Below, piece by piece: positions 23,830-34,789 of a DNA stretch of 64,000 bases. Positions within the stretch are counted from its first letter, which is position 1, and each line of letters starts with the position of its first letter. Source of the stretch: Scedosporium boydii (lineage: Eukaryota > Ascomycota > Sordariomycetes > Microascales > Microascaceae); the NCBI GenBank assembly GCA_002221725.1, contig NJFT01000165.1:1-64000 (forward strand), read 5' to 3'. The notes beneath the pieces are model-generated. The model had not been told where the DNA came from and ran no database searches. It was given only the letters and a program-made list of their open reading frames with translations. A program made the translations under genes and the position numbers.

Positions 23830-26561
23830 CTACCAGCCAAACGACTCCTCGAAATATACAATCGAAGCACCGCAACTCTTCATCACCTCGACAGTCTCAG
23901 CCCTGACGCTGTCTGCCATTGATGCAGGCCCACATGTCATGACTGCAGCACAAGATCCTTCCTCATGTGCGGCCTGGGCTACCCCAGTGATGATAGACCT
24001 GATATTAGGCCTCCCATAGTGCACAGAACACCGGGTCGACCCCGGTTCACTGGTAGGCGCGCATCCAGATGGGTAGTTCCGAGTTGTCGCATCGACGTCC
24101 TTTTCGTTAACGCCGCCTATCCTTCCGCTTGAGTTCCCATCCCTGGCGGCGCTCCCGCAGTCCTCACGTGTGACGTAGAAGGCGAGTTCGACGTCCGAGC
24201 GGGCTCCCACCGCAGCGAGCTCTCTCCTTGAGATAGCTTGCATGTAACTCTCACAGCGGTTCGCCCACACGAGACTAATGCGTTGCGTTCTGCATTTTGC
24301 GCCTGATGTGCATCGCCGAATATGGTCCAGGAGGTAGAGAAGAGCCACTGTGATTCCGGATCCTCCCACTATAATCAGCACGTGTTCGTAAGCCCACAGA
24401 GGCTCCTGCCTGCCGTATGGACCCTCGACCAAGATTGTCGGCGTTATCGCGTTGTCCGGAGAACCCATGCACTTGTCCCGGAGCCTCTTTGTCCAGCCAT
24501 TTCGGGGCCGGACCATGAATACTAGTGTGGCGCGTTGAGAGCTGCCAACAGCTTCGCGATTTTTCTCGAGGGGGTTCCCTTGGTGTTCGATCGCACCCTC
24601 ATCGTTGGGGTTCGTAGAAGACGCTTGGTCCTGTAGTTCTACCCAGTAGGCTAGTGTAAACGGATGACTTTGGTAAAATCTCAATTGGCCGGGCTGATAG
24701 AGGAAATAGTGTTGACCTGGTGCTGGTTTGGGATGGCTGCGCCTAGAAGCAATCTCGATCCGAAGCATATCTCCCTCAGGATCGTACTGCACCGTGGACC
24801 TGGCTTGGTCAATCCCCTTGCCCTTATTCAATGCGACGTACACGTTGCAATAGATTAGTCGCATGATTCTGAGCGTCCTGTCGAAGACTAGGAGGGCTAC
24901 CAATGACCAGAGATACGGCTCGTACTTCTTAGGTGTTGTCGTCCTGTGGCTATTCCCGATCAAAGTCAGCCTTCAGGGCTTATATCTAGAGTAACACGAA
25001 CCCCCCCTTCAATCCCTTCACGAGCCTGCCAACCCTGTTATTGAAAATAATGCAAAGAATTTCAGAACTTACTAGAAGATGGCAGCGATGACGAGAGATG
25101 AGATGGCGATATGAATGATCAGGAACAACTCATAACCCTTCCTTCGGAACCACGATACAGAGAAGAATGTGAGCAAGCTCAACGAAACGACAGCCTACCC
25201 AAAGCATTCCAGTCAAGTCTATTCTTTGGTTTACTTGAGTTTATTATAGGGGATAGTATGAAGTTGCTTACTGTGATTCCAAACTGAAACCACCGCTGCC
25301 TAACCGTGAAGCGATACACCACGCCTGAAAGCAAGGTAAGCGGAAGTCATCATGGACAACGACAATCACAAATCACCCCGGAGAGGATGGGGAAAGCCCT
25401 AGGGTCAAAGTGAGAACCATACCAGTGGGATCATTTCTTAGATAAGTGACCGTGTAACAGATGCCGTGAAGGATGGCCTGGATCGTGGAGACGCGTGCGA
25501 TGTGGCGGTGGAAGAGGTTGAACGTGGAAAACTGCCAGCCCGTTGCCCAAAGAAACACGTTGTTCCGTATGCCGAACGCCCAGATAAAGGGAAGGTTGGA
25601 AATGCACAGAGTGCCAGTTCGTGTCGCCAAATGTCTGAAAATTGGTGGAGATGCCGCGACGGTGCTTCAACGTCCCGAGCAACGAAACGAATTTAGTCTC
25701 CAAGCCCTCTTCTGGAACGTACCGAGGAAACGTGGACAGGTATGGGGCGACACAAGCTTACATTATGGGCTTCGGAAAGGGTCCGTAGTTCACGGCACAG
25801 AGCACGATGCTAAGGATCCAGAATGCCGCCACAACAAGTCCTTCTAGTCTTGTAGGAACGGTACATCCCCAGACCAGCTGCTTGTGCCTTCGGGGTAGGA
25901 TGCCGGGGATAGCGACATGGGCACACCACCAATTGTAGGTCCTATGTATAGGCCCCCTTTTGGTGCTCGCTCTTATCCGGGCCAGTGCTGCGTTGCGGCC
26001 CTCGACGTCTGATGCGCCCGAGCTGGTTCGAAGGTTGTAAAGATGACTGCAGAGATTGTTCGCCATCCCGAAGAGGAGGATGATGCCCCAGAATCCGTCG
26101 GTGGCCCAACTAACATTGAGGAAAACGAAACTTCGATTAGCGCTGGCCGATGTCGTGTGAACTTGACTGGATTGAGCAAAATAATACCCGTAATCTCTAT
26201 GGACCTTCATCTGAGCGTCGAGAGTATTCTATGAATTCGAGTGCGTGTGAATATCTGGTTCTCAATTCGCGTTTGTTGCTAAAGCCGTCTGGGGGACATC
26301 CGTACTTACCACAACTGCGCGAGGATGGTGGCCATTCCGCGCTTCGATCTGCGGTGCCCGCGATATTCCTCGTTCGGTGGTATGGATATCATTTTGATGA
26401 ATAACAGCAATATCTTGGACTGGTGAGGGTCCAAGACTAGGAGGGACAGCTAGCCATGATTGCAATCTTGAATTCGCTGCGCCGATTTGCTGCTTGCCGG
26501 ACCCGACTTGCCCGTAGGCGAGAGCGCCGATGCAAAGGAGGACAATATACCGCAGGCGCAT
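23830..26561 (-). CDS. Ferric/cupric reductase, FRE family plasma-membrane flavocytochrome
   Basis: Six exons by hand (26561-26310, 26228-25762, 25634-25423, 25324-25272, 25194-25073, 24949-23830) keep frame and give about 741 residues, normal for the family. Order: signal peptide (MRLRYIVLLCIGALAYGQ), a short extracellular part, six to seven membrane segments, an FAD domain, then an NADPH domain. Haem ligands are visible as FHRH...AILHG in exon 3 and LIIHIAIS...FYH across exons 5 and 6. FAD binding is HPFTLAYW; nucleotide binding is EGPYG, VGGSGIT and CGP; the terminus is the usual aromatic FEESFGW. It reduces extracellular Fe3+ or ferric siderophores to Fe2+ using cytosolic NADPH. The 127 bp intron at 25761-25635 leaves a loop about ten residues shorter than in relatives, so that junction is the least certain. 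It pairs functionally with the siderophore transporter at 41-246. Confidence 0.9.
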
Positions 26562-27391
26562 GCTTGAGGCCGCGACAAGGCGAGTAATGGGAGGATATTT
26601 CAGGATCTTGGTTTCCAATGGGCGTCGCTGCGAACTCTCGACACCGTAGAGAAGAAATAAGAAACCCGGGTGCGTAAATGGATAGTGTACCTCTGGAGAG
26701 AGCGAGGACGTGTAAAAAGATAACACGGGGCGGAAGACCTAAATACCAAACCCTGACACCTGACGGGAGGCTCCGCAATACTTCATCTTCGTCTCCATTG
26801 TTCAATACATCCAGCGGGTAGCTTCTAATGGAATCGACAAGTCTTGCCGAGGTAGGAAGTTTGGCAACAAGACGAGGGAAACTTTACGCGATCATCAGTG
26901 GCAGTGTAAGTCCAGGAGCAAGGGTTTCTCATGGACATCCCACGCTACCATGCTTAATCGAGGAGAATCAACGATACACAAGGTAGTATTATTTGGTCCT
27001 TAGCAAGCTTGGCAGCCTTGGCAGGCTCCGTACCGAAAACCTAATCTAATCTAATCAATCTTTTTGCATTTCCTAGTATCCACTCTCTCCGCTAAGATTT
27101 GTTCACTATTATAAATACCTCTTTGCTACTTAGCTTACGGCAAGTATAGCCGAGTGGTTGGCCACGTTGGTGTTTTCGGTGGGAAAGCTCAAGCTTGGCC
27201 TCGGGTTGTTTAGTTGTCCCGCAGGCCGGGTTCTCATTGGACTCGGGCCCAAAAGGGGAAAAGACGTCTGATCTTATGACTGCGGGGGTTCTCTTCCTGC
27301 TGTTAGCCCTTCTTTACGAACCCACTACATATATCCCGTTTCGTTTCGTTACAAAACTATTCGCTGATTGGCCTGGTCGATTCCTTTGGTT
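26562..27391. other. Intergenic, with a tRNA-like A-box
   Basis: Promoter of the ferric reductase, with an AGATAA GATA core near 26717. At about 27150-27167 the sequence TAGCCGAGTGGTTGGCCA fits a polymerase III A-box and a tRNA D-arm, but no matching acceptor stem or T-arm follows, so no tRNA is called. No coding gene seen. Confidence 0.45.
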
Positions 27392-27400
27392 CAGATTTTA

Positions 27401-28239
27401 ATGTACAACAGCCTCGGGCTCTCCGGCTCCCTACCTCTGCTACTACTGGCTATTTATAATGCCATAGCAGCTTTTATGAACTGGGTAAACTCGCTCATTC
27501 TCGACAGGCTGGGTCGTATTCGGGTCATCACTATCGGGCTGGTACGTCACATTTATCAGTGCCCTCTACACTGGAGCCCCCCTTTCTATGATCCCGTACG
27601 CCTTCGCACCGCTGATATACCGCAATAACCCTAGGCTGGTTGTGTCATCATTATGTCTTGTTACACTGCTATGGTTGCTACCTACGCCGGAACAGATAAT
27701 CGTGTGGGCAACGCAATGGGCGTTTTCTTCATCTTTGCCTTCATGATGCCGTACGCCGGATGTCTCGATGCAAGTAGTTATGTTTATTGTGCCGAGATCT
27801 TCCCGACCGCCATTCGAGCGCATGGAATGGGCTTTTCGGTTAGCGGTCTCTTTATCTCGAACATTAGTACGTGCTTTGAAATTGTTGAGATCCCTAACGC
27901 GGAGCAAGGCTAACTTTTCACCATCAAAGTCTACACCCAGGCTGCCCCAACCGCCTTCAACAACATACAGTGGAAGTATTTCCTTGTCTTTATAATCGTC
28001 CCATTTGTGGGGTTGTTTATTTTCCGCAAGTACTGCCCTGAGACAAAGAAGCTTTCTATGGAAGAGGTAAGTGTGAAATTTTGGACTGTATCTCGATATA
28101 CCCATACCCGTGTTATACGTGTATTAACGCTATCCAGATTGCTGGTGTTTTCGGTGATAGGGTTATTGAAGCCTCGGATACTGAGAAAGATGAACTTGAA
28201 AAGATTGAAGCACATGAAAATGTGGAACTAGTGAAGTAA
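27401..28239 (+). pseudogene. MFS sugar transporter, C-terminal half only
   Basis: Four exons (27401-27541, 27635-27866, 27930-28066, 28138-28239) splice in frame into about 203 residues covering membrane segments 7/8 to 12 of a hexose-type transporter. Visible motifs are LDRLGRIRV (the conserved D-R-x-G-R loop), CAEIFPTAIRAHGMG (the E-x-(Y/F)-P...R sequence) and CPETKKLSMEEI (the PET motif at the end of the family). The cytosolic tail ends normally. The N-terminal half, including the first six segments and the PESPR-type motif, is absent upstream, where the sequence carries no membrane-rich frame. This is therefore a truncated copy, 260 bp from the AT-rich block. The splice sites and frame are still intact, so the truncation may be recent. 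Confidence 0.75.
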
Positions 28240-29206
28240 AGAGATAACCTGTGGCGCGCTGAAGCATGCCTTGTACTAGTGTGAGCGATATTAGGCATTC
28301 GGTCGATTCGCATGAGATAGCTTTATTCTGAAGTAATGTGCTGTTCTCTCGATATTGCACGCTCCCTACTACGGATCCTTATCTCGTCGTGCCACGGCAG
28401 AATGTGTTATTTCGGTAGTGAATACATGCGAAGCCAAATGCCACCCTTATTCACCGTGAAGGTCAATTAGCGCCATACTCTCTACATCGCGTAAAAAGAG
28501 TTGTCGAAAATTAAAAAATTGTATAAGTATAAAAAGTATTTAATATATAGTAATATAATAGTTTTAGTTATATATAAACTTTAAAAAGTTAAGTAAATAT
28601 ATTTTTCTAATATATAAAAATATTTAATATAAGGTTTTAATATTTATATAATTTTTTAATATATTTTTATTATTTTTTTATTTTTAATTTTTAGCTAAGT
28701 AATTTACCTAATATTAAAATTATTATTAATAATAAATTATATATAGATCCGAGAATTTTAAGTAGTTACTTTTTAAAAAGTATAATTTAATTATTATTAT
28801 AAAAATATATATAATAATAATAATTTTTAAATTTAACCTCTCTTTAATTTTTACTATTTATAAAAAAACTTATAGTTAGGCCTTATATTTATAAAACCGG
28901 ATTATAAGTAATATAAGTTTATATTTATTAAAAAAACTATAAAATATATTATTTAAATAAAGTTTATATATTATATAATAAATACTATTATTATAAGCTA
29001 TTATTTAAATAAATAACTCTTTACTAGATAATCTAAATAACTAAAAAGTTAAATATTATAAACGTCTTATAATATATATTTATAAATATTTTTAATATTA
29101 AGTAATTATATTATATTTAATTATATAATTTAAATAAGAAAACTAATATTATTTTATAGCCTTTAAATATTAGTTTAATTATAAATAACATAAATAGATA
29201 CTACTA

Positions 29207-29699
29207 TGTTAGTGTGTAGGGCGACTGGCGCCGGCGCCGCCACATTGCTGATCGGTGACGCCACCGGAAGCCCGATGTGCCACACATCCGAACCTCACTT
29301 ACATATAAAAGGATGATGGCCCCCCATTTTTCATAGACTAGTTCTTAGAAAAGGCAGCACAGCGCAGAAGCAGGCGAAGGACAGCATCGCGATTGGGAGC
29401 GATCAGTTGTTTCCTGTCGGCCAGAGCGTTGTTGTGGTAGACGTTCTTTACTATTCTTTTCTCAATATTACTTCTTTTCCTATCTTTACATTTCTCTTCT
29501 CTTCTTTGGATGTGATGTCCCACGATGCAGATTCCGACTGATCATCTACTTCTCGACGTCCTACTCGACCATCAGACCATTCCGACAACCATTGGACCAT
29601 TTCTTCTTTGCAGTGTGGCTCTCAGCCACTCCTGACTATTCTCTTGAGTGGGCGGCACAGTCTTGTTTGTGTTGTTGGTTGTGCTGCCCGGCTCCGACA
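29207..29699 (+). repeat. GC-normal LTR-like island, 493 bp
   Basis: Begins TGTTAGTGTG and ends CTCCGACA (TG...CA). It contains a TATA box (ATATAAAAGG near 29303) followed by a polypyrimidine leader, as in an LTR promoter region. Identical 7 bp words ACTACTA lie at 29200-29206 and 29701-29707, and look like a target-site duplication with one base of uncertainty. The island shows little of the AT bias of its surroundings, so it probably arrived after they were mutated. It differs from the other LTRs in this window. The small frame at 29338-29523 is not a gene. Confidence 0.55.
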
Positions 29700-30737
29700 A
29701 ACTACTAATATATTTTATTATAAATAAAAGTTATTTTCTTAAAGTAATTTAATAACTATATTTTAAAAAAAATAAAAGAAATTTATTAAAAAGTTAATAA
29801 TAATTTCTAAGCTATATATACTAATAATAAGAGCTTTAAAGCTTTTATTATAAAATAAAAAACTTTAATAATAAATAATTTAATATTATAAGTATTTTAT
29901 AATTTAATAATTTATAAAGTTTTTTATAGTAAATATTTAATATTATAAGCTAACTATATTAAAGACCTATAGGTAGTTAGTTATAGTAAAAAGGATAAAC
30001 TACGAAGTAATATAAATTAATAAAGTTAGGATTAATAAAACTAAAAAGTAGTCTTATTATTCTACTAGGACTAATAAAATTAATAGTTAGTCTACTATAG
30101 TCTATAAGATAAGACTAAGCCTAAAGAGCATCGGTTCTAAGAAGAGCTTAGAGTTTATATAAACTATAAGTTCTATTATATATCTAATTTATTTTTTTAA
30201 ATTCTTTAATAGTTAATTTAAATATAATTATATTCTTATATTTAAATATATTTTTTTATTAATATCTTATAAATACTATTTAACTACTTTACTTTACTAT
30301 TAAAACGGAGTAGTATAGACTACCTACATACTATAAGAAAAAAGAAAAGAAGAAAGAAAGAAGTAGTTAAATAGTTAAGAATAATTTCTACAAGAAGTAC
30401 TATAGATCTTCTAATAAAAATAGTTAAATAAGATATTAGAAATAACTAATTAGTAAGAACAGTGCTACATTGCAAAAGAAGAAGGTTTCCAAATAGGAGA
30501 AGCTAAAAAGAAGGCTTCTAAATAAATAAAAACTAAAAAGTATAATAATAGTATTAAATAGAAGAGACTTTATTATATAAAATACTAGAAAAACTATCTA
30601 AAAACAGTACCAGACAAGAACTATAAGAAATAACTAAAAAAGTATTAATTAAAAGAAAGACTAATAACTAAAACTAATAATACTAAAGAACTTAATAATA
30701 ATTAAAAACTTAATAATTTTCCTTTAAAAAATATAAG

Positions 30738-30795
30738 AAGTGCCGCCACGGAAGACTCGGAATGTACTCGCAGGCGAGCTCTGCAACTACTAAAG
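30738..30795. repeat. Short GC-normal patch in the AT-rich block
   Basis: About 58 bp of ordinary composition (starts AAGTGCCGCCACGGAAGACT) with AT-rich sequence on both sides. It is too short to classify and may be a stretch that escaped mutation. Confidence 0.4.
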
Positions 30796-31425
30796 GGTAC
30801 TGTAAAGCAGGTTATAGAAAAGTTCAGTAAGAACTCTAAACATACTACAACTAGACCGAAAGTATTATTAGCTCTAAAAGAAAAAGTAATAAAAGCAACT
30901 AGCCCAGCTAAAAGCTAAGGGTAGAGTATTTATATAACTAGAGAATAGGTTATAGATAGCTAAAGATATAGTAAAGCTTTTAAGGAATAAAGAAGAAAGT
31001 TTAGAAATAATTTAATATTATTCTTTAAACTAAAGTCTTACTAACAATTCTATAATTAAGATCTATTACTTCTATAACTAGACTCTAAATACCCTTTAAC
31101 TTATAACTATATAAAGAAGCCTATCTCTAATTAAGTTCCCTTATTACCTATAGATAATATTATTATAATTTTTTAGCTTATACTTTAGTAAAGATATTTT
31201 TTTTATCTTAAAAATAACTAATATATATATTATCTAAAGAGATAATTATCTTTAAGACTATTTAAGACTTATAAACTATAAATATTTTATCTCTTTTAAA
31301 AGGTATCTTTACCTTTTAAATAGGACTTCTACTACTATAAAGACCTACCTTTATAGTAGAGGACTATATAGTACTTCTTTAATAAATAGATAAGCTTAAA
31401 TAAGCTTAACCTACTAGAAGACTAC

Positions 31426-31860
31426 TGTCACGACCCGGCCGTGATTTGGGCCGCCCGGGGCGGTGAGGAACGGCAGAACCAGGACAAGGTCACGTGGTCG
31501 CTCGTCTGAAGTGCGACTGGGCGGACGCACTGGGGGCGACCGACCGCACGAAGGAAACGCGACCGAGCGATCGATGAAGAAACGATCGGGCAGGCACCCA
31601 GAAGGCGACTGCATACTGAAGACGGATGGAAGAAGTGTCTATATAAAGCTACGATGTTTCCTACTAGTCTAGTTATCTCCCAGACTCTTCAGTAGTCAAT
31701 ACAAGTAACATCTGCACCCTACACTTGTATACGCACTCTCGATATCTATCATTGTGAATACTGCTCGACTGCCTCACTTATCCCCAGAACAGGGCCCCTC
31801 TATCCCAGCACTCGTCTATTCCATTGATCAGCCGGAACCCGAAGTGTTAGGATCGTAACA
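31426..31860 (+). repeat. Solo LTR with perfect 5 bp target-site duplication
   Basis: It is 435 bp, starts TGTCACGACCC and ends GGATCGTAACA, with a CTATATAAAG TATA box near 31640. ACTAC stands directly on both sides (31421-31425 and 31861-31865), a clean 5 bp duplication as made by Ty3/gypsy integrases. It belongs to the same LTR family as those at 34365, 41452, 46262, 58831 and 59357. Its own sequence is GC-normal while both flanks are strongly mutated, so it inserted later or was spared. Solo LTRs form by recombination between the two LTRs of one element. The small frames inside are not genes. Confidence 0.88.
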
Positions 31861-34364
31861 ACTACCTCCTCTAGACTCTATCTAATTTATTTAATATAAA
31901 GTTCTAAAATACTATATTAAGAAGTTAAAAAAAGATACTACCTAAAACAAAGTCTTTAACTAGTACTAAGTAATTAAAAATAGGAATAAAACTCTTTTAA
32001 ATAGTATCTCTAAAAAGTAAAAAATCTAATAAGCTTTATATAAAATTAATATTAAATTTTAAAAATTATAAAAATAATATACTACTATACTTCTAAATAC
32101 TAAATTAGAAGATCTTCTTACCTTTATTAAATATAATTACTAATTCTTTAAACTATAATATTAAAAAATATACTAAGTACTTAATTACTTTAAATAAAAT
32201 AAGTAAACTCTAGATAAATTCTATAGAGAATAATATAATCTTAAGTCCTACTTTAATAAAGTACTACTAACTAAAAATAATAAAGCTACTATTTAAGATT
32301 TATTTTAGTAACTTAATAGGAAACTATAAAAAGAAACTTAAAAAAAAATAATATAAAGATCTAAAATTATTAAAAGGTTTTTACTATAGCTAGCTACTAA
32401 TAAACTCTTATACTTTATAAATAAGAATATAAGGAATAGAAGAGGAAGTAGAATAAGGCCTATAGCTAAGGTAATAAATACTATTAAAATTCTAATTAGC
32501 CTAGGGATAAGAACTATTCTAAGGAGTTATAAGACTATTCTAAAAGCTAAAGTTAAGATACTAAGTAATCCTAATACTAATCTTTCTTATCTAAACTTAA
32601 AAAACATACTCTATACTAAGGAAAATATTACTAAATAGACTCCAGCTAGACTTAGTTCTAAAAAGATACTAGTATATTAGGAAGTAAAGTATATTACTTT
32701 AGTTATAATAAGATAAGCTATTTTAAATATAATTACCTAATATACTTAGAAGCTAAATCTAATATCTTAAATATTAATTAAATTAAAAATATTTTTTTAA
32801 ATAAATATTATATTAAAGAACTTAATATTAATTATAAGTTAGAAAAAGAATAAAAATAGTCTTTAAGAAAACTCTAGAAGCTATCTATATTTCCTTAGTA
32901 AAGTTTTTATATACCCTTACTCTTTATAATAGAGTTAAATTTTAAATTAATTCTAAATAAGTCTCTAAACTTCTTAACTTTAATACTACTATAAAAACTA
33001 ATCTTATTATTACTACTTTTATTAACTATTATTAACTAACTTTAAAACCTAGATATTATTCTCTACTTTTTAAATAATATAATAGTATTTTACTAAAATA
33101 CTAATATACCTACTAAATAAGATTTTAGATAAGAGATAATAATAAGTAAAAATAATATTATACTAAACTTTTCTAGAAAATATTTTATTTTAAAGAAACT
33201 CTTAATCTCTTACTTAAATAGCTAAGTATATATAATCTAGGTCTCTAAATTAATTATTTTATAGAAACTTAGATTTATTTCCTTATTATCTTAAAAGACT
33301 TAAAGTATTTTATTAAATATTAAAAAAATAGTAAACTAATATATATTTTAATTTTATTATTAAACTCTAGAAGTAAAAGAAGAGATATTATAGTTATTAC
33401 TAATAAAAATATAAGCTTACCTCTAGAACTTTAATAATTTATAGATGTTTTCTCTATATAAATAGTAAAAACACTTCTTATACTTAATAATATAAAGTAT
33501 ATAATCAAATTAAAACCTAGAAAATAACCTCTCTAAAAACTAATTTACTTTCTATCTTATAGTTAGTAATTAGAACTCTAGTACTACCTTAAAGAAATAC
33601 TAGAGAGTAGGTAAATTAGGAAATCAAAGAGCCCTACTAGTATACCTATTCTTTTTATACTTAAGCTAGATAAGACTCTAAGACTCTATATAAACTATTA
33701 AAAATTAAACTATATTATTATTAAAAATCAATATCTACTTCCTTTAATCTCTAAACTATTATTATAGATAAGTAATATTTAATATTTTTTTAAGATTAAC
33801 TTAAAAGATACTTACTATTAAATTTATATTAAAGAGTCTAATTAGTAGAAGATAGCTTTCTATATTAAATATAACTATTTTAAATATACTATTATACTAT
33901 TTAGATTAATAAATATTCTTATAACCTTCTAAGTATATATATATTATATACTTATTAGATTATTAGATTATTACTATATTATATATCTTAATAATATCTT
34001 AATCTTTTTAAAAACCTAAGAAGCCTATTAGGGATACTTAGCTAAAGTCCTAAGATATCTATATAGAGTAAAACTTTATATAAATACTAAGAAATATAAT
34101 CTTTTCTAAAAAGAAGTAATATTTCTTAATTATATTATTAAAAAAGATAAAGTTTAAATAAACCCTACTTAAGTTTAATTAATCTAAAACTAACTAAAAC
34201 TAAAATCATTTTAAGATATCTAAGTTTTCCTTAAATTTATAAATTTTTATTAAAAATTTATTTTTAAATACTTTATAATAACTTACTTAATTACTTCTCT
34301 ACTAAAAAAGAGCTAAAATAAAGTTAAGAAAGGAGAGTTAATATAGATAAAAGAAGCTATAAAG

Positions 34365-34789
34365 TGTTACGACCAGGCCGCGACATGGGCCGCAGGGAAG
34401 GCGGTGAGGAACGGCAGTAGTGACGAAGGCACATGACTATGGGAAGAATAATTAGTCGATCGAGGATCGACTGACTGATGATCGATTGGAAGGAGTCTAA
34501 CTGACCAGCTGGTTGGGGACTAGCTGATCGACTAGCCTACTAGTACTGAAGATGGATGAAAGAAGTGTCTATATAAAGTTATAATATCTCCTACTAGTCT
34601 AGTTATCTTCTAGACTCTTTAGTAGTTAATATAAGTAATATCTATACTTTATACTTATATATATACTCTTAGTACCTATTATTGTAAATACTATTTAACT
34701 ACCTTACTTATCTTTAAATAGGCTCCTACTACCCTAGCACTTTCCTATTCTATTAATTAGCTGAAACCTAAAGTGTTAGGATTATAATA
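34365..34789 (+). repeat. 5' LTR of the chromovirus
   Basis: It starts TGTTACGACC and ends GGATTATAATA, where CA has become TA. Its first 200 bp keep normal GC, with GATCGA-rich words, while the second half is AT-rich. This is unlike the evenly mutated 3' LTR. Confidence 0.9.

Noticed and set aside
27150..27167. tRNA-like A-box/D-arm TAGCCGAGTGGTTGGCCA
   Set aside because: No acceptor stem, anticodon arm or T-arm can be folded from the flanks; at most a tRNA relic.
31414..31672. Open frames in the GC island
   Set aside because: They lie within the solo LTR and run across its end.
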